From assembly GCA_017694945.1 (NCBI GenBank), contig JADIMA010000036.1, positions 1 to 64,000 of the forward strand: 64,000 nt of DNA, in the 5' to 3' direction. Positions 8,567 to 17,379 of the stretch are shown piece after piece. The DNA comes from Candidatus Merdivivens pullicola. Lineage in GTDB: Bacteria > Bacteroidota > Bacteroidia > Bacteroidales > UBA932. The notes below the pieces were generated by a model. It saw only the letters and a program-made list of their open reading frames with translations, searched no databases and was not told the DNA's origin. Every line of letters starts with the position of its first letter. Position 1 is the first letter of the stretch. The position numbers were made by a program, and so were the translations under genes.

Positions 8567-11500
8567 ATGAAAAAAATCAGACTTTTTTTCACGGCCGTTA
8601 TGGTAATGTTCTGCTCGGGATTCGCTTTCGCGCAGGATCTTACGATTACGGGTGTCGTAACCGACGAGAGCACCGGTGATCCGGTTGCATTCGCATCGGT
8701 TGTCGTTAAGGGCACTACTACTGGTGTCAATACGGACATCGACGGTAATTATTCCATCACGGCTCCTAGTGATGCCATACTCCAGTTCAGTTTCATGGGG
8801 TATGAGACTCTTGAAATCCCTGTAAACGGGAGGGCGCTTATCAATGTAAGCATGAAGGCTGATGCCGAGATGCTTGAAGATGCGATTGTCGTAGGTTATG
8901 GTACTGCAAAGAAGATAAGCAGTGTCGTAGGTTCTGCGGCTTCGGTTTCTTCGGCAAAGATTCAGGACAAGCCGGTTGCCAACGTTGCGGATGTGCTTCA
9001 GGGACAGGTTGCAGGTTTGCAGGTGTATTCAAGTACTGGTGAGCCTATGTCAACGGTCTCAATGCGTATCCGTGGTGTCAACTCGATTTATTCGTCAACT
9101 GAACCTTTGTTCATCCTTGACGGTTCTCCTGTGTCTTCAAACGTGTTCCTGTCATTGAGCGGAAGCGATATTGAAAACATAGCTGTCCTGAAGGATGCGT
9201 CTTCGACTGCAATCTATGGTTCGCGTGCGGCAAACGGTGTCATTTACATTACTACCAAGAAAGGTAAACGCGCCGAGAAGCCAAGCGTGATGCTGAGGGC
9301 CCAGTATGGTGTATCTTCAGTAGCAGACCAGAAGATACAGTTGATGAACAGTGACCAGTGGTTCGGATTCGTTCAGTCTGTTTCACCTTCAACTATGGAT
9401 ACTCCGGCAATGCAGACCGCGATGGCAAATGCTGAAAAATACGGCATCAATACCAACTGGCGTGATTACTTCTTCAATGACGCGGCACCTACATGGAGCG
9501 CTGACTTGAACGTTTCCGGAGCAAGCGACAAGACCGACTACTTCGTTTCCGCATCGGCTTTCAGCCAGGACGGTACTCTCCGTTATTCAAACATGTGGAG
9601 GATGTCTCTCCGCTCGAATGTTAACGTAAGGGCGACAGACTGGTTGAAACTGGGTGCAAACTTGCAGTTCACATATCAGGAAGCGCAGACATCCGGCGAC
9701 TCCTATCAGACCAACAGTCCTTACAACCTGATGTGGCAGTCTATCCTGAATGCTCCGTGGATGTCTCCTTATGAAATCAATGAAAAGGCTGACGGCACAT
9801 GGAGTTATGGCGCTGAACGCAAGATATGGGATACCAATGTTTACAACCCTTATTACCTTTTTGAAAAACAGCCTACATATGACACTTATGCATGGTTGAA
9901 CGCCAATACATATCTTGAACTAAACCCTGTCAAAGGACTGGTGATGAGGGCTTCACAGGCAGTAGAGGCAATGGATTACTTCAGTAACTACAGGGCTTTG
10001 GCCGATTCTGATCCTGACAACCCGTTCAATGCTACTACAGGTTCCGGCGGTACGGCTCGGAATTCCTTCCAGAGGATGCACAGGTTGACTTTCTCGAATA
10101 CTATCGAGTATAAGTTCGATATCGCAAACGACCATCATTTTACCTTGCTTGCCGGCCAGGAGGCTATCCTGTATGACAGCGAGTCGTTCGGGGTTGCGGT
10201 AAGCGGTATAACCGATGTCCGTCAGAACAACCTTTCAGACGGTGTGGCTCCTTACTCAGAGCCGTCATGGGGCAAGACCGAAAGCGTATTCAACTCTTAC
10301 TTCGGACGTATATCTTATGATTACAACGATAAATATTATCTGGATTTGACACTCCGTGGCGACGGTTCTTCCGTATTCGGTTCAGAACGCAGATGGGCTA
10401 CATTCTATTCAATCGGTGCGATGTGGAACATGTCTGCAGAAAACTTCATGGCCAATGCAGACTGGGTGGATGATTTGAGGTTCAAGGCAAGCTGGGGTAC
10501 GACAGGTAACTCCGGACTTGACGGCAACTATCTGTCAATCGGTACTGTAGGTTCGGGCTCTTCTTACAATGGCCAGACTTCATGGGGACTTGCCAACGTA
10601 TCCAACCCTTACCTTACATGGGAAACCGTCCGTTCATTGAATATTGGTCTTTCAGGCCGTCTCTTCGGTTTCATGAACGCAAGCGTTGAATTCTATGACA
10701 AATATACTTCGAACATGTTGATGGATATTCCTTACTCATATACAACCGGTCACGCTTCAGGTTGGGGTAACATCGGCGAGATGCAGAATACAGGTGTCGA
10801 TATAGAGTTGGGTTTTGATATCTTCAACAACAAGGACTGGTTCATCAACCTCACTACTAACTTCAACTACAACAAGAACACTATCGTCAAATTGTTCGGC
10901 GGCCGTGACGAATATACAATCGCAAATACCGGCCAGTCATACAAGGTAGGTGAAACCCTGGGTGAATACTTCTTCCCTATATATGCAGGTGTTGACCCTC
11001 GTGACGGTTATCCGATGTGGTATGATGACGCAGGAAATCTTACCAAGACATATTCTGACGATTTGGCACAATATACAGACAAGTCGCTTTATGCTCCTAT
11101 AGCCGGTGGTGTCCAGCTGAATGTTCAGTGGAAAGGCCTCGCTCTTACCATGGACTGGTCTTATGTCGTAGGTAAATACTTGATCAACAACGATAAGTAC
11201 TTCTTGAACAACCCTGCTTTCGGTATTACCAACACATACAACATGTCAACCGACGTGCTTGACATGTGGACTCCGGAAAATACCGACGGTACGCTCCCTC
11301 GTTATGAGTCATGGGGTTCAAGGAACTTTGACTCTTACTACCTCGAAGATGCTTCGTTCCTCCGTCTGAAGAACGTACAGTTGTCTTATACTTTCCCTGA
11401 AGAACTGATTAAGAGATCCGGCTTCATCGCTGGTTTCAGGGTATTCATAACAGGACGTAACCTTCTTACGTTCACCAAGTACTCTGGTTGGGATCCTGAG

Positions 11501-11575
11501 GTGATGAGCAACGTGGCATTGTCAACATATCCTAACTCAAGACAGATTATTGCAGGTGTTGAATTCACATTCTAA
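8567..11575 (+). CDS. SusC/RagA-family TonB-dependent outer-membrane transporter
   Basis: This is a TonB-linked barrel that imports large nutrients (glycans, peptides) with a SusD lipoprotein as lid. At 1002 aa it has a signal peptide ending FAFAQ (residue about 23), a carboxypeptidase-regulatory-like domain (about 25-105, beginning ITGVVTDESTG), a TonB-box-like stretch near DAIVVGYGT, a plug with IRGVNSIYSS and the signature DASSTAIYGSRAANGVIYI, and a barrel to residue 1002 ending in Phe. It has no N-terminal STN domain, so control by a partner anti-sigma factor is unlikely. The susD gene follows 14 bases later. No glycoside hydrolase, protease or sensor is adjacent, so the ligand cannot be predicted. 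ExbBD/TonB-like genes at 45-46.8 kb could energise it. Confidence 0.93.
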   Translation: MKKIRLFFTAVMVMFCSGFAFAQDLTITGVVTDESTGDPVAFASVVVKGTTTGVNTDIDGNYSITAPSDAILQFSFMGYETLEIPVNGRALINVSMKADAEMLEDAIVVGYGTAKKISSVVGSAASVSSAKIQDKPVANVADVLQGQVAGLQVYSSTGEPMSTVSMRIRGVNSIYSSTEPLFILDGSPVSSNVFLSLSGSDIENIAVLKDASSTAIYGSRAANGVIYITTKKGKRAEKPSVMLRAQYGVSSVADQKIQLMNSDQWFGFVQSVSPSTMDTPAMQTAMANAEKYGINTNWRDYFFNDAAPTWSADLNVSGASDKTDYFVSASAFSQDGTLRYSNMWRMSLRSNVNVRATDWLKLGANLQFTYQEAQTSGDSYQTNSPYNLMWQSILNAPWMSPYEINEKADGTWSYGAERKIWDTNVYNPYYLFEKQPTYDTYAWLNANTYLELNPVKGLVMRASQAVEAMDYFSNYRALADSDPDNPFNATTGSGGTARNSFQRMHRLTFSNTIEYKFDIANDHHFTLLAGQEAILYDSESFGVAVSGITDVRQNNLSDGVAPYSEPSWGKTESVFNSYFGRISYDYNDKYYLDLTLRGDGSSVFGSERRWATFYSIGAMWNMSAENFMANADWVDDLRFKASWGTTGNSGLDGNYLSIGTVGSGSSYNGQTSWGLANVSNPYLTWETVRSLNIGLSGRLFGFMNASVEFYDKYTSNMLMDIPYSYTTGHASGWGNIGEMQNTGVDIELGFDIFNNKDWFINLTTNFNYNKNTIVKLFGGRDEYTIANTGQSYKVGETLGEYFFPIYAGVDPRDGYPMWYDDAGNLTKTYSDDLAQYTDKSLYAPIAGGVQLNVQWKGLALTMDWSYVVGKYLINNDKYFLNNPAFGITNTYNMSTDVLDMWTPENTDGTLPRYESWGSRNFDSYYLEDASFLRLKNVQLSYTFPEELIKRSGFIAGFRVFITGRNLLTFTKYSGWDPEVMSNVALSTYPNSRQIIAGVEFTF

Positions 11576-11589
11576 ATGATTAAAAAGAT

Positions 11590-13107
11590 ATGAGAAAAAT
11601 ATTATTATTCAGTTTCGCGGTTTTATCGCTTGCATTGACCGGGTGCGATATGAACAAGCAGCCATTCAGTTCAATCAACCCTGAAAATGCATTGCAGAGT
11701 ATGGCAGATGCCCAGAAACTGCATAACTTCGTTTATGCTAATTTCAGGGGCATGACTTCAGGTGCGTATGTTTATGCAGGCGACTTCAGTACCGATCTTT
11801 TCCACGCTTCCATCGGTTTCGGTAACAATGGCGGCGACATGTACACCTGGTCTCAGAACGCAAGTAATGACAACGCTTCAGGTGTATGGTCAGGATTGTA
11901 TAGCGCAATCGCAAATGACAACTTCTTCATCCAGTCCATACAGAAATATGTGTCGAGCCAGACAAGCGACAACCCTATTTCCGATGCTGATATGGCTCAG
12001 TTGAATATTTACAAAGGCGAGGCTTATTTCAGCCGTGCCTATGCATATTTCATCCTGGCTGCATATTTCTGCCAGGACTACGATGCTTCAACAGCAGAGA
12101 CCGCTTACGGTGTTCCGTTAGTGACTGTTTACCAGCCAAGTTCAGACTATTCGTCATACCCTGGACGTTCTTCACTGGCACAGACTTTCGAACTCATCAA
12201 TGCCGATCTCGACAGTGCTGAAAAGTATATTACCACTGCCCCTGAAAAGGCTGCAAGGTACTTTACTTCAGATGCAGTGAAGGCTTTCCGTGCGCGTGTT
12301 GCCCTTTATATGGATGACTATCCAACTGCAATACAGTACGCAGAACCTCTTGTAACAGGCGGCATGTATCCTTTCGTTGCCGATGCACAGGCTTACGCAA
12401 ACCTGTGGCTTAACGACTCCGGAGACGAGTGCATCATGCAGGTGTATGCTGACATAAATGAACTTGCTTCATCGTCTTCATACGGCTATCTTTCATTTGA
12501 CCCTACAAAGGAAATATACAGCCCTATGTACATTCCTACGGCAGACATGATTTCCCTCTATGCATCGGACGATATCCGTCTGACACAGGGCTTCCTCAAT
12601 GTGTCCGTGGACTTCTCGGGCGTGACAGGACAGGTTTATCTTTGCAACAAGTATCCTGGCAACCCGTCATTCTATGTGGGTAACAACTCGAATTATGTAA
12701 ACAGCCCTAAGCCGTTCAGGATTGCCGAGCAGTACCTGATACTTGCCGAGGCATATGCAAATACCGGCAACGATGCAAAGGCTTCAGAACTTATCAATGC
12801 CCTCAAGTCCAACCGTATCCCTTCATATGTTGAAACATCGTATGCAGGTTCGCAGTTGATCAGCGAGATAAGGAATGAAAGGGTAAGGGAACTTTACGGA
12901 GAAGGTTTCCGCTTCTTGGATCTCCGCCGCTACAATGAGGGATTCACAAGAGGCGTTCCTCAGAATTCCGATGTGGTTTACAACATCGCAACAGAATTGA
13001 CAGTCTCCGCTTCTGACACCCATTGGTTGTGGCCAATACCTACAGCAGAGGTAACCTCCAATCCACAGATTGAGAACCAGCAGAACCCTGGATATTCTGC
13101 TCAGTAA
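11590..13107 (+). CDS. SusD/RagB-family nutrient-binding lipoprotein
   Basis: This surface lipoprotein forms the lid of the SusC transporter upstream. It starts with a lipoprotein signal (LALTGC, lipidated Cys about residue 19). The body is rich in TPR-like helical pairs (GEAYFSRAYAYFILAAYF; AEQYLILAEAYANTG) and ends with the SusD C-terminal pattern EIRNERVRELYGEGFRFLDLRR and a tail of the type LWPIPTAEVTSNPQI. Length 505 aa is normal. It lies 14 bases after susC and 17 bases before the next lipoprotein, so the genes form one operon. Confidence 0.93.
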   Translation: MRKILLFSFAVLSLALTGCDMNKQPFSSINPENALQSMADAQKLHNFVYANFRGMTSGAYVYAGDFSTDLFHASIGFGNNGGDMYTWSQNASNDNASGVWSGLYSAIANDNFFIQSIQKYVSSQTSDNPISDADMAQLNIYKGEAYFSRAYAYFILAAYFCQDYDASTAETAYGVPLVTVYQPSSDYSSYPGRSSLAQTFELINADLDSAEKYITTAPEKAARYFTSDAVKAFRARVALYMDDYPTAIQYAEPLVTGGMYPFVADAQAYANLWLNDSGDECIMQVYADINELASSSSYGYLSFDPTKEIYSPMYIPTADMISLYASDDIRLTQGFLNVSVDFSGVTGQVYLCNKYPGNPSFYVGNNSNYVNSPKPFRIAEQYLILAEAYANTGNDAKASELINALKSNRIPSYVETSYAGSQLISEIRNERVRELYGEGFRFLDLRRYNEGFTRGVPQNSDVVYNIATELTVSASDTHWLWPIPTAEVTSNPQIENQQNPGYSAQ

Positions 13108-13133
13108 TAATTTAAGTTATAAAAATGTTGATT

Positions 13134-14105
13134 ATGAAATATTTAAAGATAGTTTTAACTGTAATGGCGGTGTCCCTGGCGATATCGTCTTGCACTAAGA
13201 CTCCTGCTTTTGAAGGCCAGGCGACTGTCGGCTTTGAAAGCGAGTTTATTTCGAACAACTACGGGAGCGACATTATTTATATCCCTGTTGTTTTCCAAGG
13301 TACTTCAAACGTTTTCCCTATCGCCCTTGATATAGAAATCGTTGCAGAACCTGAGTATGACGGTGACGGCTATCCGGCAGTGGAAGATGTGGATTACTAT
13401 CTTACATCGACCGATCTCTCATTCGCCCGTCCTGAAGATTATGAAGAACTCGTTGATGAGAACGGTTCCGTAACCATTACGAAGAATCTTGAAGTGCGTT
13501 ATCCGGATGCTACAAAGGATGAACTCCGTTTTAAACTGAGGATCAACTCTACTTCGGTTGAAGGCGTGCAGATTACTACAAGCGAATGCGTTGTTGCTAT
13601 TGCAAAGCCTGATGCTGAGCGTCTGGTAGGAAATTATGTAGTTTCAGGCCAGCGCTACGATGTCCAGATTTCAGGTTCCGATACCACTTATGTCGCTGCG
13701 GAGGAAGTGTCTTATGACGTAGTGATGGAAGTTGAAGGAAGCCGTCTCGTCATGCGCAACCTTTTCTCAACCGCGTCTCAGATTGCGAACGATGAAGGAA
13801 CAGCAATTTACTTTACTCCTTCCGAGACCGAAGAACGTACTTTCGATGTTCCGCTGAACTTTAAAAACGGCAAGTTCTATTCATCCCTCGGTATGTCAAT
13901 ATGCCCGAGCCTTATTTCAGAGGACAATGAGATTCTGGATACCGTTCTCAAGGTCACTTATGATTCGACCTTCTCAGGGTTGACCTTCGACGATACAGCG
14001 AAGAACAATCTGCTGACATTCGTCATATACAACTCGGCAGGCGATAGAAGCGCTTTCTTCAGAAAGGACTCATTCTTGAAGAACATCACCATTACCAAGA
14101 AATAG
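13134..14105 (+). CDS. SusCD-associated lipoprotein of unknown function
   Basis: This 323-aa predicted surface lipoprotein has a signal ending LAISSC (Cys about residue 20 from the ATG at 13134); an ATG nine bases upstream adds only three residues. I do not recognise a named family with confidence. The first half (about 25-155) reads as a beta-sandwich rich in alternating hydrophobics with a repeat-like RFKLRINSTSVEG, reminiscent of the Calx-beta-like lipoproteins often encoded after SusD. The second half starts about LVGNYVVSGQRYDV and is another all-beta domain. Its place as third gene of the operon suggests a role in ligand capture on the cell surface. A strong terminator follows. Confidence 0.7.
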   Translation: MKYLKIVLTVMAVSLAISSCTKTPAFEGQATVGFESEFISNNYGSDIIYIPVVFQGTSNVFPIALDIEIVAEPEYDGDGYPAVEDVDYYLTSTDLSFARPEDYEELVDENGSVTITKNLEVRYPDATKDELRFKLRINSTSVEGVQITTSECVVAIAKPDAERLVGNYVVSGQRYDVQISGSDTTYVAAEEVSYDVVMEVEGSRLVMRNLFSTASQIANDEGTAIYFTPSETEERTFDVPLNFKNGKFYSSLGMSICPSLISEDNEILDTVLKVTYDSTFSGLTFDDTAKNNLLTFVIYNSAGDRSAFFRKDSFLKNITITKK

Positions 14106-14128
14106 GTTGTAGTTTTATATGGATTCGG

Positions 14129-14157
14129 AAAGAGAGGGGCGACCCTCTCTTTCTTTT
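14129..14157 (+). terminator. Intrinsic terminator after the SusCD lipoprotein gene
   Basis: A perfect 10-bp stem (AAAGAGAGGG at 14129-14138, CCCTCTCTTT at 14143-14152) is closed by a GCGA tetraloop and followed by CTTTTT. It separates the three-gene susCD unit from the BACON lipoprotein. Confidence 0.85.
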
Positions 14158-14182
14158 TAATTCTACTTTTTGATACTTTGAC

Positions 14183-14212
14183 TTGTTTTTTACATATTAA
14201 TATTTAACTTTG
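14183..14212 (+). promoter_or_regulatory. Candidate promoter of the BACON lipoprotein
   Basis: TAACTTTG at 14205-14212 matches TAnnTTTG. A partial upstream element, TTG at 14183-14185, sits 19 bases before it, and a full TTTG lies at 14177-14180 (24 bases). It follows a terminator, supporting a separate transcript with a leader of about 110 bases. Confidence 0.5.
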
Positions 14213-14327
14213 CAAAGTTTTAGATTCATCATGGACTGTGTGGGATTTGTCCGGATGATCTGAATGCGGTTTGAAAAACGATTTTTTACTTTTATTAACT
14301 AATTATTAACTTATTAAGGTTTAAAAA

Positions 14328-15938
14328 ATGAAAAAGTTCTATCTTTTCATGGCTTTGTTCTTGGGCTTTGCTATGGCAAGTTGTACCCCAGAGCCAGACA
14401 TCGTGGTTGAACCAAGTGCGCTTGAGTTCACAGCTGCTGCAGGCCAGCAGACGATAACAGTGTCCGGTGTGTCCGGAGAAATTTCAGCCGTTGTAAGCGA
14501 AGATGCAACATCTTGGTGTACTGCAACTGTTAATGCAACAAGGGTGATTGTTGATGTTAAAGGAAACGATCAGAAGGATTCACGTACTGCAACCGTTACG
14601 ATATCTTACAGGAACGCCAACCGTAATGTCACTGTTACCCAGAGCGGTCTTGATATGAATCTCGACGGCATCCTTTCAGAGGTGAAAGCTCCTGCTGCCG
14701 GCGGTGTCGTATCTCTGGGTACCGTAGTGTCTGATGTTAAGCCAGAAGTCAATTTTGACGTTGACTGGATTTCCGAACCTGCTGTTTCCGAAAGCGGTGA
14801 AGTTACAATTAATGTCGCTTCTACACAGGAGACAAGGGAGGCAGTCGTAACTGTAGGTATAGGCGAAACTTCCAAGGAAGTAAAGGTTTCCCAGGTCTTT
14901 GATATGGGTCTCAGCCTCAAAGCCGAAATCCTGGAACAGGGTATCCTGACATCTACGGTAAACATAATCGCAGAGGCTCTCGGTTCTACAGCAGACTTTG
15001 CTTTCGGAGTATTCAATCCGGATATGTTGATGGCGGATGACGATGAATTCGTAGATGCTTTGAAAAGCGGTTACGGATCAAACCAGGGCGTTTATAACAA
15101 AGAGTTCTATGATGAGCAGTTACAGTTGGCCGGACAGTTCGTTTTTGAATTGGATAATGGTCAGACTTACATTCTTGCCGGAGTCGCAATCGATGCTGAA
15201 GACAACTGGTCAGACGAACTCGTAAGGGTAGAAATTAAACTGGATCCAAACTCACCTGACGCTAAATATGACTTGTGGATTGGTGAATGGAACTGGGAAG
15301 TGACTTTCCAGGATGGTACCAAGCAGGTTTATCCTGTAACTATCCAGGAAGATCCTAACGACAATCCTGTGTTCTATATCGAAGGCTTCAACGGTATCAC
15401 TATGGAGGAAGCAGGCTGGCAGGTGTTCGCAGTATATGACAGCGCGGACGGCAAGGCAGACATGGTCTTCCAGACTCAGCAGGTAGGTACTTGGGAGAAC
15501 GGTTATATCTTTGTTCTTTGCCCGGGAGTTAATATTGACAGTGAAGGTATTAACTTCTATCTTAACCTCGGTACTGAAATTGCACGCGGCGTTTTGAGTT
15601 CTGACAACACAACCGCTTCATTTACAGCAACTGAGTTCGATGCAGTCGATGAGAATCAAAATCCGTTCAAAGAAACGGCAGAGGCTCTGTTGGTTCTTGC
15701 TACTCCTGACGGCGGAAATTCATGGTCGATGTATGCCCCATCATCAATCGATGACGAGAATCCGGATTATTACAGCATGAACAAACTGTGGTTCCTCCCT
15801 TATGGCATCGAGAAGACTGCTTCAGGCTCTTCAGTAGCTTCGACAAGCTTCAGGAAAGTTTATGACAAGGGCGGTGTAAGGGTTGCTACCGACTTCTACA
15901 CTACTTTCAATACTGCTTCAAACAAAGTGGTTTTCTAA
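14328..15938 (+). CDS. BACON-domain lipoprotein of the SusCD locus
   Basis: This predicted surface lipoprotein has the lipobox AMASC (Cys about residue 18). It carries two tandem BACON-type domains (about residues 26-108 and 110-190), each ending in a VTVTQSG / VKVSQV strand. BACON domains are known mainly from Bacteroidota surface proteins, where they act as spacers or carbohydrate/mucin-binding modules. A unique region of about 340 residues follows, rich in Trp, Asp and aromatic strands (YDLWIGEWNWEVTFQDG), which I do not recognise and which could be the ligand-binding part. It has its own promoter and terminator but lies beside susCD, so a shared role in nutrient capture is inferred. No catalytic motif is visible. 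Confidence 0.75.
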   Translation: MKKFYLFMALFLGFAMASCTPEPDIVVEPSALEFTAAAGQQTITVSGVSGEISAVVSEDATSWCTATVNATRVIVDVKGNDQKDSRTATVTISYRNANRNVTVTQSGLDMNLDGILSEVKAPAAGGVVSLGTVVSDVKPEVNFDVDWISEPAVSESGEVTINVASTQETREAVVTVGIGETSKEVKVSQVFDMGLSLKAEILEQGILTSTVNIIAEALGSTADFAFGVFNPDMLMADDDEFVDALKSGYGSNQGVYNKEFYDEQLQLAGQFVFELDNGQTYILAGVAIDAEDNWSDELVRVEIKLDPNSPDAKYDLWIGEWNWEVTFQDGTKQVYPVTIQEDPNDNPVFYIEGFNGITMEEAGWQVFAVYDSADGKADMVFQTQQVGTWENGYIFVLCPGVNIDSEGINFYLNLGTEIARGVLSSDNTTASFTATEFDAVDENQNPFKETAEALLVLATPDGGNSWSMYAPSSIDDENPDYYSMNKLWFLPYGIEKTASGSSVASTSFRKVYDKGGVRVATDFYTTFNTASNKVVF

Positions 15939-15966
15939 CATTTGAGCAATATTTGTCAAATTAGAT

Positions 15967-15996
15967 AATGGCGGGCTTCAGCCCGCCATTTTTTAT
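15967..15996 (+). terminator. Intrinsic terminator after the BACON lipoprotein
   Basis: A perfect 10-bp stem (AATGGCGGGC at 15967-15976, GCCCGCCATT at 15981-15990) has a TTCA loop, followed by TTTTATATAT. Confidence 0.88.
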
Positions 15997-16059
15997 ATAT
16001 TTTTGCTATATTTGACCTTGCGGTCAGAAATACGGTGGCGCCTTGGCATAGCAAATAAA

Positions 16060-16091
16060 TTTGCTCTGCTCTCGGCTTCTGCGTATATTTG
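16060..16091 (+). promoter_or_regulatory. Promoter of purA-dxs
   Basis: TTTG at 16060-16063, a 20-base spacer and TATATTTG at 16084-16091 give a full match to the Bacteroidota housekeeping consensus TTTG-N(17-23)-TAnnTTTG. The expected start, about 16098, lies about 18 bases before the purA ATG. Confidence 0.75.
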
Positions 16092-16115
16092 CAATAAGTT
16101 TAACATAAATATGTC

Positions 16116-17375
16116 ATGAAAGCAGATATAATTTTGGGTTTGCAGTGGGGAGATGAAGGAAAGGGCAAGGTCGTTGACCTTCTTGCCTCTTCTTATCCCG
16201 TAATAGCGCGTTTCCAAGGTGGTCCTAATGCGGGACATTCCATACATTTTGAGGGTAAAAGTTACGTTTTGAGGTCGATACCTTCCGGAATATTCAGGGA
16301 CGGCGCGATTAATGTCATAGGAAACGGCGTGGTGCTGGATCCGATGACTTTCAGATCCGAGTGCGAAGCGCTCGAAGCGCAGGGAGTCCCGGTAAGGGAA
16401 CGCATCCTCATATCGCGCAAGGCCCATCTTATCCTTCCTACGCACCGTATTCTTGATGCCGCCTCTGAAGCGGCAAAAGGCAAGTCGAAGATAGGTTCAA
16501 CGCTTAAAGGCATCGGCCCTGCATATATGGACAAGACCGGCCGTAACGGTCTGAGGGTGGGCGATGTGGAGGCGGAGGATTTCATGACCCGTCTTGAGAC
16601 ATTGCGCAAGAAGCATTTTTCCGTGCTCCGCCAGTATGATTACCAGTACGACCCCCAGACGGATCTTGCCGCATGGTTGTCGGCAATAGACTATATGAAG
16701 GGTTTCAGATTCATCGACAGTGAATATTTCATAAATGAAGAACTCCGCAAGGGGACAGGCGTGCTTTGCGAGGGCGCGCAGGGAACGATGCTTGATGTCG
16801 ATTTCGGTTCGTACCCTTTCGTTACGTCGTCTTCCACCGTGTGCGCCGGAGCATGCACGGGGCTGGGCATATCGCCTCATGAGGTAGGTGAGGTGTATGG
16901 TATTTTCAAGGCTTATTGCACAAGGGTCGGGAGCGGTCCGTTCCCTACTGAACTTTTTGATGAGACAGGAGAGGAACTCAGACGGAAGGGCTTTGAATTC
17001 GGTGCCGTCACCAAGCGTCCGCGCAGGACCGGCTGGCTTGACCTGGTGGCTTTGAAGTATGCTGTAATGGTTGACGGAGTCACTGCATTGTCAATGATGA
17101 AGTCCGACGTGCTTTCGGGTTTTGACAAAGTGAAAGTAGCCGTAGCGTACAGGATCGGCGGCAAGGAATACAGGCACGTGCCTTATGACACTTATGCGGA
17201 GATTGAGCCTGTTTATAGGGAATTTGACGGCTGGGGCGATCTTACATGCGCTTCTTCATACGAGTCTCTGCCGTCAAGTTTCAAGGAATATGTTGAATTC
17301 ATAGAGGCCGAGACGGGCGTGCCTGTTAAGATAATTTCAGTGGGCCCGGACAGAAGCCAGACTATCGTAAGGTGA
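16116..17375 (+). CDS. purA: Adenylosuccinate synthetase
   Basis: PurA joins IMP and aspartate using GTP, the first committed step to AMP. The 419-aa protein shows the phosphate-binding loop GLQWGDEGKGKVVD at its start, then RFQGGPNAGHS with the catalytic histidine, GNGVVLDP, EGAQGTMLDVDFGSYPFVTSS, and the base-recognition region near KRPRRTGWLDLV. All are in their normal order and nothing is missing. dxs begins four bases after the stop, so both are on one transcript from the promoter upstream. Confidence 0.96.
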   Translation: MKADIILGLQWGDEGKGKVVDLLASSYPVIARFQGGPNAGHSIHFEGKSYVLRSIPSGIFRDGAINVIGNGVVLDPMTFRSECEALEAQGVPVRERILISRKAHLILPTHRILDAASEAAKGKSKIGSTLKGIGPAYMDKTGRNGLRVGDVEAEDFMTRLETLRKKHFSVLRQYDYQYDPQTDLAAWLSAIDYMKGFRFIDSEYFINEELRKGTGVLCEGAQGTMLDVDFGSYPFVTSSSTVCAGACTGLGISPHEVGEVYGIFKAYCTRVGSGPFPTELFDETGEELRRKGFEFGAVTKRPRRTGWLDLVALKYAVMVDGVTALSMMKSDVLSGFDKVKVAVAYRIGGKEYRHVPYDTYAEIEPVYREFDGWGDLTCASSYESLPSSFKEYVEFIEAETGVPVKIISVGPDRSQTIVR

Positions 17376-17379
17376 ACGG

